The notes: a model not told the origin generated them from the letters alone. A DNA stretch of 64,000 nt from an uncultured Anaeroplasmataceae bacterium (GCA_944325035.1 CALUYM010000002.1:71329-135328), one strand, 5' to 3'. Shown: positions 16,033 to 25,451, counted from the first letter of the stretch. Program-made: numbers and translations.

Positions 16033-17946
16033 ATGACTTTAACAGTAGACATTTCTAACTATTTGAAAGATGAATATTTATATATTTATCTAGGTTCAAC
16101 TATAATAATGCTAATAATTTCTTTTATTATAGGAAGGAAATTTAAAAATTTAAGAAAAATATTTATATTTCTGAATTCTATAATTTGTTTAATTTATGTT
16201 ATTTGGCGTTTCACTACAATTCCGTTTTCAAGAGGTATTTTGAGCACTATTTTCGGAATCATTTTATATTTGGCTGAGCTCTTTGGAATTGTAAGTTTTT
16301 TTAATTTTCAATTTTTATTTCTTGGGAAGTACAAAAAGGAATCAAAAACTTTAAAAGATTTTAATGGTAATATTCCAACAGTAGATGTATTAATATGTAC
16401 TTACAATGAACCGATATATTTGCTTGAAATGACTATGGCAGCTGCGGTTAATATGGAGTATCCGGAAGGCTTAATGAAAGTTCATATCTGTGATGATGGA
16501 AAAAGAGAGGAACTTAAAAACCTTTGCGCTAAATATGGAATAAATTATATAACAAGAACAGATAACAAAGGCGCTAAAGCGGGAAACTTAAATAATGCAT
16601 TAAATGTTGTGACTGGCGATTTATTCGTTGTTCTTGATGCGGATATGATTCCAAAACCTAATTTTTTATTAAAGACAATCGGATATTTTAGTGATGAAAA
16701 AATGGCATTTGTGCAAACACCACAAGTGTATTACAATCCAGATATGTATCAATATAATGTCTCAAGTAATATTCCTAATGAACAAGATTTTTTCATGCGA
16801 CATATTCAAGAAGCTAGAGCAAGTCGAAATGCAGTTTTACATGTTGGAACTAATGCAGTGTTTAGACGTTCATATGTCCTTGAAATTGGTGGATATCCAA
16901 CTAAGTCTATAACAGAAGATATGGCTGTAGGGATGCTACTTCATGCGAAAGGATATAAATCAGAATTTGTTAATGAAGCATTAGTTTATGGGTTAGCACC
17001 AAGTACTTTACCAGAACTTGTTAAACAAAGAGATCGTTGGTGTAGAGGTAATTTACAGGTTTTAAAGCATTACAATCCACTTTTTACTAAAGGCTTAACC
17101 TGGGGTCAAAAGATAACTTATTTTGATGGTTGTATGTATTGGTATAGTAATATTCAAAAGATGATCTTTTTACTATGTCCATTAATATATATGCTTACTA
17201 AAGTAGTAATTTTAGACGCGGAAATCACTCAATTGATCTCTATTTATATTCCTTTCTTTTTAGGACAAATTTTAGGTTTTTATATTTTAACACCGAAAAA
17301 AGGAAGAAGTATGAGATGGGCATTGCACTATGACATGGTTATGTTACCACATCTTTTTGTATCGTGTATTAAAGAGTTATTTAATATTAAAACTGGGTTC
17401 AATGTAACAAGTAAGGATACAACTCAACATAAGAAGATATTCCATTTTAGAATGGTTTTACCACACTTAATATTATTACTGTTAACATTTATTTCATGGG
17501 GATTAGCAATTTATGAAATTATAACTGGTAAAGCTGATTTAGATATGTATTTGATTAACTTTTTCTGGAGTGCTTATAACACATATGGACTAATTTATGT
17601 TTTAAGAATTGCATGGCATAAACCAATCTTTAGAAAGAGTGAAAGAATAACACTAAAGGATGATTTTAGTGTACGAGTTAAAACAAAAAAAGGAAATCTA
17701 TACGGAAGTATGATTAATATTTCTGGGCAGGGTATGGGAGTGATGGTGCAAAAACCGAAGAGTTTTAAACTTAATGAAAGAGTTTATGTTTATTGGGACA
17801 ACTTTGAAATGATTTGTCAGGTAAAAAGAATTGAAGGCAATAATTTAAGTTTAGAATATATTAAAAATACACCTGAAAAAATGTGTGAGATAATGAGAAT
17901 TTTTACAAGTCATATTTCTACAACATTTGCATATAAAAAAGATTGA
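16033..17946 (+). CDS. Cellulose-synthase-like glycosyltransferase with C-terminal PilZ domain
   Basis: A 637-residue BcsA-type family 2 membrane glycosyltransferase. N-terminal TM helices (residues about 16-105) lead to the catalytic domain with D154-D155-G-K, D202-A-D204, T294-E295-D296 and Q332-R-D-R-W336, the full set for processive synthases. More TM helices follow (about 375-525). The PilZ domain has RKSER (534-538, RxxxR) and NISGQG (562-567, NxSxxG), the c-di-GMP binding motifs. No bcsB, bcsZ or export partner is adjacent. The polymer could be cellulose or another beta-glucan, exported and activated by c-di-GMP, probably supplied by the GGDEF protein at 9370. Confidence 0.92.
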   Translation: MTLTVDISNYLKDEYLYIYLGSTIIMLIISFIIGRKFKNLRKIFIFLNSIICLIYVIWRFTTIPFSRGILSTIFGIILYLAELFGIVSFFNFQFLFLGKYKKESKTLKDFNGNIPTVDVLICTYNEPIYLLEMTMAAAVNMEYPEGLMKVHICDDGKREELKNLCAKYGINYITRTDNKGAKAGNLNNALNVVTGDLFVVLDADMIPKPNFLLKTIGYFSDEKMAFVQTPQVYYNPDMYQYNVSSNIPNEQDFFMRHIQEARASRNAVLHVGTNAVFRRSYVLEIGGYPTKSITEDMAVGMLLHAKGYKSEFVNEALVYGLAPSTLPELVKQRDRWCRGNLQVLKHYNPLFTKGLTWGQKITYFDGCMYWYSNIQKMIFLLCPLIYMLTKVVILDAEITQLISIYIPFFLGQILGFYILTPKKGRSMRWALHYDMVMLPHLFVSCIKELFNIKTGFNVTSKDTTQHKKIFHFRMVLPHLILLLLTFISWGLAIYEIITGKADLDMYLINFFWSAYNTYGLIYVLRIAWHKPIFRKSERITLKDDFSVRVKTKKGNLYGSMINISGQGMGVMVQKPKSFKLNERVYVYWDNFEMICQVKRIEGNNLSLEYIKNTPEKMCEIMRIFTSHISTTFAYKKD

Positions 17947-17967
17947 TAATTTTAAAAAATAAATAGA

Positions 17968-18023
17968 TTCTATAGAGTAGATGTTTATCAAAAGTTGTTA
18001 TTCTACTTTATAGAATTTTTTTT
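17968..18023 (+). terminator. Terminator of the glycosyltransferase gene
   Basis: Stem TTCTATAGAGTAGA (17968-17981) with TCTACTTTATAGAA (18002-18015), 20-base loop, then eight T. Confidence 0.8.
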
Positions 18024-19033
18024 GTTATATGAAATTAGTAGGTATCTTAATCATTTTTTTTAAAACATTTAGATTTTTACAGTATAAATATAATGCAGTG
18101 ATTACTTTATGTAAAAATAGTTAAGAAAAAAGACGAAAATCATTATTGATTAAGATAAATCATATTAGATAGGATTTAGATTAATAATTAGCGTAATTAT
18201 ATAAAATTGAGTTTTGGATACTTTGTTGAATATAAAACATTGAGATTAGCAGATGAACAAATTCTATCTATTAATCTAAATGTTATTAAACAAATAATAT
18301 AATTTAAAAGAATAAAAAGGTCGCTGTAGATACATTTTTAATAAAATGAGATAGCTTTGTATTTATAACAAACTTGATTAATCTAAAATATAAAAGAATT
18401 AAAAAAATTGATAAAAAAGAAATGTTTATCGTTATGATTTATTAAGCTAAAAAAAAGTAAATATTTAATGGATAATAAGTTGATTATATTTTTAATGATT
18501 AATACTATTTGATTTCTTAGCTTTGGTAAGCACGAATAGTGTTGGAATAAATAGATACCGTTTTTGAACTTTTTCCAAATGGCATCTAACTAATAAAGTG
18601 AAAAATGAATTATGCATATTTTATTTATGTTTGACGTTGACTGCAGTGATAAAACGAAACTTTGGAACAATGATTGAGATCAATCAAAGTATAGCCAAAA
18701 GAATTAGTGTGCATGAAGTTATTTGAAGGTTGGAGAATTACAATGAACGAAATAGAACTGACAAAAGAGTTAGCACGATAGTATGAAATGAAACCATAAA
18801 TACAAAATGCTAGACAATCAATCTTAAAATATAAATTTACTACATTATCTATTTAAATAAGTAATTAAATTAACTAATAATACGTAAATTATTTCTTGAT
18901 AGGATTTTATCTAACATCGATATTTAAGGCTTTTCAAAATTTTTATAATTTTAACCTTAAATTCATATTAGATGACTGATAATAGATGATATGATATACT
19001 ATAGTTAGATTATTTAGAAAGAGGTATATTAAA
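18024..19033. other. About 1 kb of non-coding, probably decayed DNA
   Basis: No intact gene on either strand. Short protein-like scraps occur (for example about 18600-18860), but no recognisable transposase or terminal repeat. The bcp promoter region (TATACT near 18995) and RBS AGAGG are at the right end. Confidence 0.5.
18743..18856 (+). pseudogene. Possible small-gene remnant with two in-frame stops
   Basis: A GGAG RBS and ATG open MNEIELTKELAR, then TAG, YEMKP, TAA, then IQNARQSILKYKFTTL to a final TAA, all in one frame. Both internal stops are one C-to-T change from glutamine codons. Too short for a family call. Confidence 0.25.
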
Positions 19034-19489
19034 ATGTTACAAATAGGACAAATTGCACCCGATTTTAAATTAGTTGATCAAAATGGTAAGGAACATAAAT
19101 TAAGTGATTATCGTGGTAAAAAAGTTGTTTTATATTTCTATCCAAAAGATAATACACCAGGCTGTTCTAAACAAGCATGTGGATTTAATGAATTACATAA
19201 CTCGTTTGTTGAAAAAAATGCAGTTGTATTAGGAGTTAGTAAGGACTCGCTTACATCGCATGAACGGTTTTCTAATAAATATAGCTTATCATTTCCAATT
19301 CTTTCAGACGAATCATTAGAAGTTTGTAATCTATATGATGTATATAAAGAAAAGAAAAATTATGGTAAAACATATATGGGAATTGTAAGAACAACTTATG
19401 TCATTGATGAAAATGGTATAATTATAAGCGCTAAAGAAAAGGTAAGCACATCTGCAAATCCAGCTGAAACCCTTGAGGCTTTAGAATGA
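19034..19489 (+). CDS. bcp: Thioredoxin-dependent peroxiredoxin Bcp
   Basis: A 151-residue peroxiredoxin of the Bcp/PrxQ class that reduces H2O2 and organic peroxides with thioredoxin. The active-site segment YPKDNTPGCSKQACGFN holds the peroxidatic cysteine (TPGC) and the resolving cysteine five residues later, both present. The thioredoxin fold starts APDFKLVDQNGKEHKLSDYRG and ends with RTTYVIDENGII. The RBS AGAGG is good, and a TATACT -10 lies just upstream. Its last codons overlap yaaA by 4 bp (ATGA), so both peroxide-defence genes are translationally coupled. Confidence 0.96.
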   Translation: MLQIGQIAPDFKLVDQNGKEHKLSDYRGKKVVLYFYPKDNTPGCSKQACGFNELHNSFVEKNAVVLGVSKDSLTSHERFSNKYSLSFPILSDESLEVCNLYDVYKEKKNYGKTYMGIVRTTYVIDENGIIISAKEKVSTSANPAETLEALE

Positions 19490-20223
19490 AAATAATTATT
19501 TCACCAGCTAAGAATATGGTTACTGACTATACCTTAGACAAAGGTTTATCTCAACCAGCATTATTAGCTAAAGCTAAGCAATTAGCTGCTAGATTAAAAG
19601 AATTTGATATTGATAAATTGCAAGCCTTATTAGGCTGTAATGATAAACTAACCCTGCTAAATTATCAGCGCTACCAATCGCTAGATTTTAATTCCAGTTT
19701 AACCCCTGCTATTTTAGCATATAGCGGGCTTCAATATAAAAATATGGGCGTGAATGTTTTTACAGATGAAGAATTGATCTATTTAAATAATCATCTTAGA
19801 ATTTTGTCAGGTTTCTATGGTGTTTTAAAGCCTTTAGATGGAATTGTCAACTATCGATTAGAGATGCAAGCACAACTGACGATTGGTAATAGCAAAAATT
19901 TATATGAATTTTGGAATGATAGTTTATACCATGAATTAGCTGATAATTTTATTATTAATTTAGCATCGGATGAATATGCGAAGGCTATTTATCCTTATCT
20001 TTCTAGCGATGTAACTTTTATAACAGTTATGTTTTATGAATTAGTTAATGGAAAACCTAAGGTAAAAGGAACATTGGCTAAAATGGCACGAGGAAGAATG
20101 GTTCGCTTTATGGCTGAAAATAGAGTTGAAACTTTAGATGAATTAAAAGATTTTTCTGAACTAGGATTCAAATATGATTCGCAACTATCAAATGAGAATA
20201 TTATTGCTTTTTTGAAACAATAA
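19486..20223 (+). CDS. yaaA: Peroxide stress protein YaaA
   Basis: A 245-residue YaaA (DUF328) protein, which in E. coli lowers free iron under peroxide stress. The N-terminal MKIIISPAKNM, the central AILAYSGLQYKNM, LRILSGFYGVLKPLDGI, and the basic segment KGTLAKMARGRMVRFM are family hallmarks. Length is normal. The start ATG overlaps the bcp stop (ATGA). The pairing with bcp makes a two-gene peroxide-defence operon; no PerR box is evident to me upstream. A short strong terminator follows at 20344. Confidence 0.95.
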   Translation: MKIIISPAKNMVTDYTLDKGLSQPALLAKAKQLAARLKEFDIDKLQALLGCNDKLTLLNYQRYQSLDFNSSLTPAILAYSGLQYKNMGVNVFTDEELIYLNNHLRILSGFYGVLKPLDGIVNYRLEMQAQLTIGNSKNLYEFWNDSLYHELADNFIINLASDEYAKAIYPYLSSDVTFITVMFYELVNGKPKVKGTLAKMARGRMVRFMAENRVETLDELKDFSELGFKYDSQLSNENIIAFLKQ

Positions 20224-20343
20224 AGATTGGCAAATTATTGATAGATTTTAAATAATTTAAAAATTTTATTAAGTAGTAATTTGTTTTATAATGATAAGCA
20301 TATATTGTATGTGGATTTTATGTTGAATAACTTTAATTATAGA

Positions 20344-20368
20344 AGAGGAATATAGTTCCTCTTTTTTT
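20344..20368 (+). terminator. Terminator of bcp-yaaA
   Basis: Stem AGAGGAA/TTCCTCT, 5-base loop, then a T run. Confidence 0.8.
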
Positions 20369-20643
20369 ATTTTTCATAATCACACAATATTTTATATAAA
20401 ATTCAATTGAATTGTAACATTTTATTCTTTAGGATTTGGGTACTAATTTATAGTTTCAACTGCTTAAAAAGCTTTTTCATCTAGTGAAAAGTAAATTATT
20501 TTGTAATAAGCATCTGATAGTAATTAATAGTTAAAAAGAAGTACATGTAATCAATTTATCCACTTTAGAAATGATAGTTTCTTTTTCTTTCTATAAAAAA
20601 ATGTTATAATAAGGTATGAAATAGAAGATGGAGGATTTATCAA

Positions 20644-21810
20644 ATGAATAGTTTTATATATGACATTCCAACTAAAGTTTATTTTGGACCTAATCAATTA
20701 AATCATTTAGGTGAAGAACTTCAAAAATATGGAAAACGTGTACTATTAGTATATGGTGGTGGTTCAATTAAAAAAAGTGGACTTTATGATAAAGTTGTAA
20801 AATATATTAAAGAATCAAATTTAGAATTATTTGAATTATCTGGAATTGAACCAAATCCACGAATTGAATCTGTACGTAAGGGCGCAAAAATGTGCAAAGA
20901 CTTAAATATTGATATGTTGTTAGCTGTTGGTGGTGGTTCTACTTTAGATGCTACAAAATGGATTTCTGCAGGAGCTTGTGTAGATTTTGATCCGTGGGAT
21001 TTTTTCTCAAAACGAAGTGAAATAAAAAAAGCTTTACCAATTGTTACAATCTTAACATTAGCTGCGACTGGCTCAGAAATGAATTCTGGTGGTGTGATTT
21101 CTAACTTAGAAACAAATGAAAAAATTGGTCGTCAAGATTATCATTTATTACCAAAAGTTTCATTCCTAGATCCAACTCTTACCTATAGTGTCAGTGCTTA
21201 TCAAACTGCATGTGGTAGTGCTGATATTATGTCTCACATTATGGAAACATATTTTGATCTAGAAAAAGATTTATATATGCTAGATACAGTAATGGAAGGC
21301 TTAATGAAGACGGTAATTAAATATACCAAAATCGCTTTACAAGAACCGGACAATTATGAAGCTCGTGCTAATTTAATGTGGGCATCCAGTTGGGCTATTA
21401 ATGGATTCATTGATGGAGGTAAAACACAACAATGGAGTTGTCACGCCATGGAACACGAATTATCGGCATTCTACGATATTACGCATGGTCTAGGATTAGC
21501 CATTTTAACTCCAAGATGGATGAAGTATTGTTTAGATGACACAACTGTTAGCCGTTATGTTCAATTTGGGGTAAATGTATTTGGTATTGATGAAAATAAA
21601 GATCCATATGAAATTGCTAATGAAGCAATTGCTAAGTTAGAAGACTTCTTCTTTAATGACTTAAAATTAGAAGATACATTAACTAAGCTTAAAATTGATG
21701 AAACTTATTTTAACCAAATGGCGCAAAAAGCTTGTAAAAATTCTTCAATTAAAGGTTTTAAAGAATTAAAACCTACAGATGTTGAAAATATTTACAAGAT
21801 GTGTTTATAG
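20644..21810 (+). CDS. Iron-containing alcohol dehydrogenase, butanol dehydrogenase-like
   Basis: A 388-residue group III alcohol dehydrogenase of the BdhA/YqhD type, reducing aldehydes with NAD(P)H. The Rossmann half has VLLVYGGGSIKKSGLYD and LLAVGGGSTLDATKWI. The iron ligands are in CGSADIMSHIMETYFD and WSCHAMEHELSAFYDITHGLGLA, all histidines present. Length is normal. TATAAT lies 50 bp upstream, and GATGGAGG gives the RBS. An SDR gene follows after 8 bp, so the pair is one operon. The physiological aldehyde is not determinable; redox balancing in fermentation is likely. Confidence 0.93.
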   Translation: MNSFIYDIPTKVYFGPNQLNHLGEELQKYGKRVLLVYGGGSIKKSGLYDKVVKYIKESNLELFELSGIEPNPRIESVRKGAKMCKDLNIDMLLAVGGGSTLDATKWISAGACVDFDPWDFFSKRSEIKKALPIVTILTLAATGSEMNSGGVISNLETNEKIGRQDYHLLPKVSFLDPTLTYSVSAYQTACGSADIMSHIMETYFDLEKDLYMLDTVMEGLMKTVIKYTKIALQEPDNYEARANLMWASSWAINGFIDGGKTQQWSCHAMEHELSAFYDITHGLGLAILTPRWMKYCLDDTTVSRYVQFGVNVFGIDENKDPYEIANEAIAKLEDFFFNDLKLEDTLTKLKIDETYFNQMAQKACKNSSIKGFKELKPTDVENIYKMCL

Positions 21811-21818
21811 GTGATAGT

Positions 21819-22661
21819 ATGAAATTACCTCGTTTTAGTGAATCATTAAATAATAAAGTTATTGTTATTACTGGAGCAGGTGGTGTGCTTTGTAGCACAA
21901 TCGCAAAGGGATTAGCTTTAACTGGCGCTAAGGTTATGTTATTAAATAGAACATATGAAAAAGTTTTAAAAATTGAAAAAGAAATATGTAAAGATGGTGG
22001 AATTGCTAAGGCATACGCCTGTGATGTTTTGAATAAGGATTGTTTAAAAGCGGTGCATGAACAGATTAAATCTGAATTTGGTCTATGTGATATTTTAATT
22101 AATGGTGCTGGGGGAAATAATAGTGATGCAATTACTGATATGGAATTCTATACAGAAGACCAAGAGGGAAAATCTTTTTTTGATTTAACTGAGGATGGAA
22201 TGAATCAAGTTTTTGGATTGAATTTTATGGGAACATTTTTACCATGTCAGGAATTTGTCCAAGATATGATAGGAAATAAAGATTCATCAATTATTAATAT
22301 TGCATCAATGAGTGGGTATCGTTCTTTAACCAAAGTACCAGCTTATTCTGCAGCTAAGGCAGCCATTATTAATTTTACCGAATGGTTAGCTACGCATTTT
22401 TCTAAAGTTGGAATTAGAGCTAATGCAATAGCTCCAGGTTTTTTTATTGCAAGTCAAAATGAGCGACTATTAAAAAATGAAGATGGTAGTTTGACTGAGC
22501 GGGGAAATAAAATTATAAAAAATACTCCTGCACAACGTTTTGGCGAATCTAAAGAATTACTAGGGACAATTATTTTCTTAGCGTCATCTGAAGCTTCTGG
22601 CTTTATTAATGGGGTAGTTATCCCTATTGATGGTGGATTTAATGCATATTCTGGAGTTTAA
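21819..22661 (+). CDS. SDR-family oxidoreductase, D-mannonate oxidoreductase-like
   Basis: A 280-residue short-chain dehydrogenase. It has the cofactor motif ITGAGGVLCSTIAKGLA, NGAGGNN, catalytic Ser in INIASMSGYRS, and YSAAK. The insertion NNSDAITDMEFYTEDQEGKS and the C-terminal FINGVVIPIDGGFNAYSGV resemble the Gram-positive D-mannonate oxidoreductase/fructuronate reductase group (YjmF/UxuB type). I chose ATG 21819 with RBS AGGTGAT; the GTG at 21801 lies inside the upstream gene. No uxuA or other glucuronate gene is nearby, so the substrate is uncertain and may relate to the coupled alcohol dehydrogenase. Confidence 0.85.
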   Translation: MKLPRFSESLNNKVIVITGAGGVLCSTIAKGLALTGAKVMLLNRTYEKVLKIEKEICKDGGIAKAYACDVLNKDCLKAVHEQIKSEFGLCDILINGAGGNNSDAITDMEFYTEDQEGKSFFDLTEDGMNQVFGLNFMGTFLPCQEFVQDMIGNKDSSIINIASMSGYRSLTKVPAYSAAKAAIINFTEWLATHFSKVGIRANAIAPGFFIASQNERLLKNEDGSLTERGNKIIKNTPAQRFGESKELLGTIIFLASSEASGFINGVVIPIDGGFNAYSGV

Positions 22662-22728
22662 TTTTTTATATATATTTAGTATTCATTAATTTAAGAATAA
22701 GTATAAGGAATATAATAAGATTTTGATT

Positions 22729-22763
22729 AAAAAAGACTAAGTCTAAAAAACAAAGTCTTTTTT
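22729..22763. terminator. Terminator between convergent SDR and methyltransferase genes
   Basis: 10-bp stem AAAAAAGACT/AGTCTTTTTT. The flanking A and T tracts suit both directions. Confidence 0.65.
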
Positions 22764-22788
22764 ATGCTAATAGAATTAAAATGTGGTA

Positions 22789-23487
22789 TTAGCGTTTTTT
22801 TAATACAACTAAAATACGTTCATCTTCTGCTGACAAATCATTATTAAAATCACCAACTATTTTGATAATTTCAAATTTATTTTTATCAATAATATCGTTT
22901 AATTCGTAAAAATACTCATTGTATTGTTCATGGTAGGTATCTTCACTAGTAATAACAATATCATGTTCCAATATATTAGGTTGTTTTAAAGTCATTTTCC
23001 ATGTATAAGAGAAATCATCAAAATCTTCTTTCAATTCAACATCATTCATCTCTTCATATTTTGACTTAGAAAAAACATCAAATAAAAATAAACCACCCTC
23101 ATTTAAAGTTTCATAAACACAATTAAAACATTTTCTGACTAAATCTAGACTTTCTAAATGGTTAATTGAATCAAAATAGCAAGTAACAACATCATATTTT
23201 TCATCTAAGCTAAAGTCAGTCATATCTGCTTCAAACAATCTACGGTTAATATGATTTCCTTTAAAGCGGTCATTAGCAAGACTTATCATATCACTTGATA
23301 AATCAAGACCATCGGTTTGATACCCATCAATATTTAATAACATGGCTAGTAAACCAGAACCACAGGCTAAATCTAATATTTTTGAATGTTCTTTCACATT
23401 TTCTTCAGTGAAGTATAACCATTCATTATAATCGATACATTCCATAATTTGATCGAAGTAGTAGGAGAAATTTTTATACTCGTTCAT
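22789..23487 (-). CDS. Class I SAM-dependent methyltransferase
   Basis: A 232-residue soluble methyltransferase. Motif I is SKILDLACGSGLLAMLLNIDG, the acidic ribose-binding residue follows in DGLDLSSDM, and motif II/III is ADMTDFSLDEKYDVVTCYFDSINHL. The C-terminal half is the beta-rich Firmicutes type (EHDIVITSEDTYHEQYNEYFYE). The RBS GGAGG precedes the ATG. No operon partner is visible. The substrate is unknown; such proteins are usually annotated only as methyltransferase-domain proteins. Confidence 0.88.
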   Translation of the reverse strand: MNEYKNFSYYFDQIMECIDYNEWLYFTEENVKEHSKILDLACGSGLLAMLLNIDGYQTDGLDLSSDMISLANDRFKGNHINRRLFEADMTDFSLDEKYDVVTCYFDSINHLESLDLVRKCFNCVYETLNEGGLFLFDVFSKSKYEEMNDVELKEDFDDFSYTWKMTLKQPNILEHDIVITSEDTYHEQYNEYFYELNDIIDKNKFEIIKIVGDFNNDLSAEDERILVVLKKR

Positions 23488-23606
23488 AAGTAACCTCCAT
23501 AAATAATTGATATACTTTTTAAGTATAGCATATAATAAAGTTATAGTGCAAGTTTATCATTTGAATTAAATCCATAGATGGTGTATGATAATTACAGGTG
23601 ATAAAA

Positions 23607-24116
23607 ATGAGAATTAACGCAAAATTTTATAAAGTATCGTTCGAACAATTTTTAGCTGATATGGCTGACTTTAAATTAACTGAAGAAGAAGTTAAAACTA
23701 TTTATAATGAAATAGAGCTTCCCCAAAGAGCAACTAAAGCATCGGCTGGTTATGATTTTAAAAGTCCACTTCCTTTTTTATTAAGACCTGGTGAAACAAT
23801 AAAAATTCCATCAGGAATTAGAGTGATGATGCCAGAAGATTATGTATTAATGCTATATCCACGGAGTGGATTGGGTTTTAAATATCGACTACAATTAAAT
23901 AATACAGTAGGAGTTATTGATAGTGACTATTTTAATGCGAAAAACGAAGGCCATATTATGATTAAGTTAACTAATGATTCAAATGAAAATAAAATTTTAG
24001 AAGTTAGTTCGCATGAAGGTATTTGTCAAGGTATATTCATGCAATATGGTATCACTATTGATGACGATACGTCAGATGTTAGAATAGGAGGATTTGGTTC
24101 AACAACCAAAAAATAA
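23607..24116 (+). CDS. dut: dUTP diphosphatase
   Basis: A 169-residue trimeric dUTPase that splits dUTP to dUMP and PPi, keeping uracil out of DNA. All five motifs are present in order: ASAGYDF, YPRSGLGFK, the substrate-site GVIDSDYFNAKNEGHI with the catalytic Asp and Tyr, GICQGIFMQYG, and the C-terminal GGFGSTTKK arm. A 40-residue N-terminal extension (KFYKVSFEQFLADMADF) is longer than in E. coli but common in Firmicutes. ATG 23607 was chosen over GTG 23598, which overlaps the AGGTGAT RBS. The stop lies 1 bp before the repeated starts of cysK. Confidence 0.95.
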   Translation: MRINAKFYKVSFEQFLADMADFKLTEEEVKTIYNEIELPQRATKASAGYDFKSPLPFLLRPGETIKIPSGIRVMMPEDYVLMLYPRSGLGFKYRLQLNNTVGVIDSDYFNAKNEGHIMIKLTNDSNENKILEVSSHEGICQGIFMQYGITIDDDTSDVRIGGFGSTTKK

Positions 24117-24117
24117 T

Positions 24118-24150
24118 ATGAAAGTATATGAAAGTATATGAAAGTATATG
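24118..24150 (+). repeat. 10-bp tandem repeat carrying four ATG codons at the cysK start
   Basis: The unit ATGAAAGTAT is repeated so that ATG codons fall at 24118, 24128, 24138 and 24148, in successive frames. Only 24138 opens cysK. The ATG at 24118 gives a 7-codon peptide whose TGA overlaps the 24138 ATG (ATGA), so reinitiation can link dut, the mini-frame and cysK. Confidence 0.9.
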
Positions 24151-25064
24151 AAAGTGTTTTAGAATTAATTGGTAAAACACCATTAATCCATCTAAATAAA
24201 GTTGAAGAAAGTCTAGGTTTACAAGCACATATTTATGCTAAATTAGAAAGTAAGAATCCAGCTGGTAGTGCCAAAGATCGACCAGCTTATCGTATGATTA
24301 AAGATGCTTTAGAAAAAGGAATTCTAAATGAAAATTCGACTTTAATTGAACCGACAAGTGGAAATACAGGAATTGCGCTTTCTATGATAGGTGCTTATTT
24401 AGGGTTAAAGGTTAAAATCATTATGCCGTCAAATATGAGTGTTGAAAGAATTAAATTAATGCAGATTTATGGTTCAGAAGTAATCTTAACTGATGCTAGT
24501 TTGGGGATGAAAGGTGCTATTCAAAAAGCAAATGAATTGAAAGAAGAAATTCCTAATAGCGTAATTTTAGGTCAATTTATTAACATGTCAAATCCATTAG
24601 CACATTATGAAGCAACTGGCCCTGAAATCTATGAAGCATTGGATGGCAAAGTAGATGCGTTTGTATCAGCTATTGGTACAGGTGGTACAATTACTGGTGC
24701 GGGAACTTATTTAAAAGAACAAAATCCAAATATTAAAGTATTTGGAGTTGAACCCCAAAACTCACCAATTTTAACAAAGGGAGAAAAAGGACCTCATTTG
24801 ATTCAAGGAATTGGAGCAGGTTTTATACCAGACATTTTAAATCAAAATATTTATGATGAAGTATTACTATCAAGCAATGAAGAAGCATTTGCTAACTCTC
24901 GCTTATTAGCTTCAAAAGAAGGTTTATTAGTTGGAATTTCTTCAGGAGCGGCTTTAACAGGTGCCATTGAACTTGCTAGAAGACCTGAAATGGAAGGAAA
25001 AAATATCGTTGTAATTTTACCTGATACTGGTGAGCGTTATCTTTCGACAAAACTATTTGAGTAG
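24138..25064 (+). CDS. cysK: Cysteine synthase A (O-acetylserine thiol-lyase)
   Basis: A 308-residue PLP enzyme making cysteine from O-acetylserine and sulfide. It begins VYESVLELIGKTPLIHLN. The PLP lysine lies in KNPAGSAKDRPAYRMI, the substrate loop is PTSGNTGIALS, the phosphate loop is GTGGTITGAG, and the C-terminal ISSGAALTGA binds the pyridine nitrogen. Length is standard. No RBS lies at normal distance from the start, because the tandem repeat displaces it; the GGAGG in the end of dut is about 30 bp from the first ATG. Expression probably depends on coupling from dut. A terminator follows at 25173. Confidence 0.95.
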   Translation: MKVYESVLELIGKTPLIHLNKVEESLGLQAHIYAKLESKNPAGSAKDRPAYRMIKDALEKGILNENSTLIEPTSGNTGIALSMIGAYLGLKVKIIMPSNMSVERIKLMQIYGSEVILTDASLGMKGAIQKANELKEEIPNSVILGQFINMSNPLAHYEATGPEIYEALDGKVDAFVSAIGTGGTITGAGTYLKEQNPNIKVFGVEPQNSPILTKGEKGPHLIQGIGAGFIPDILNQNIYDEVLLSSNEEAFANSRLLASKEGLLVGISSGAALTGAIELARRPEMEGKNIVVILPDTGERYLSTKLFE

Positions 25065-25172
25065 AGTTTAATTATTGTTTTTAATTATAAAAAATTATAA
25101 TTAAAATGTAATAGAATCAACGCATGTCATCGTTTAAAAATTTATAAAAATACAATTAACACTAAAATTTGC

Positions 25173-25215
25173 AAAAATTGACTTTTAAATACTTTATTTA
25201 TTAGTCAATTTTTTT
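25173..25215 (+). terminator. Terminator after cysK
   Basis: Stem AAAAATTGACT with AGTCAATTTTT around a 19-base loop, followed by further T. Confidence 0.65.
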
Positions 25216-25451
25216 GTTTAGATTTTACTTTTTTATTTTTAAATCTTAATTGGATAAAACTTTTATGAAAATATTTAAATCACCAAATAAATAAAATAGT
25301 ATAAACTTTAATTATATAATCAAAGTATTAAAAGTTTATAGTGAATAAAGGTATCTTAATAAAAAGATATAATGTTTTTTAATGTTGATAAATTACATAA
25401 AAAGTTTTATAAAGGTAGATGTTTTTGTGAGACTAAAAATATTATGAATTA

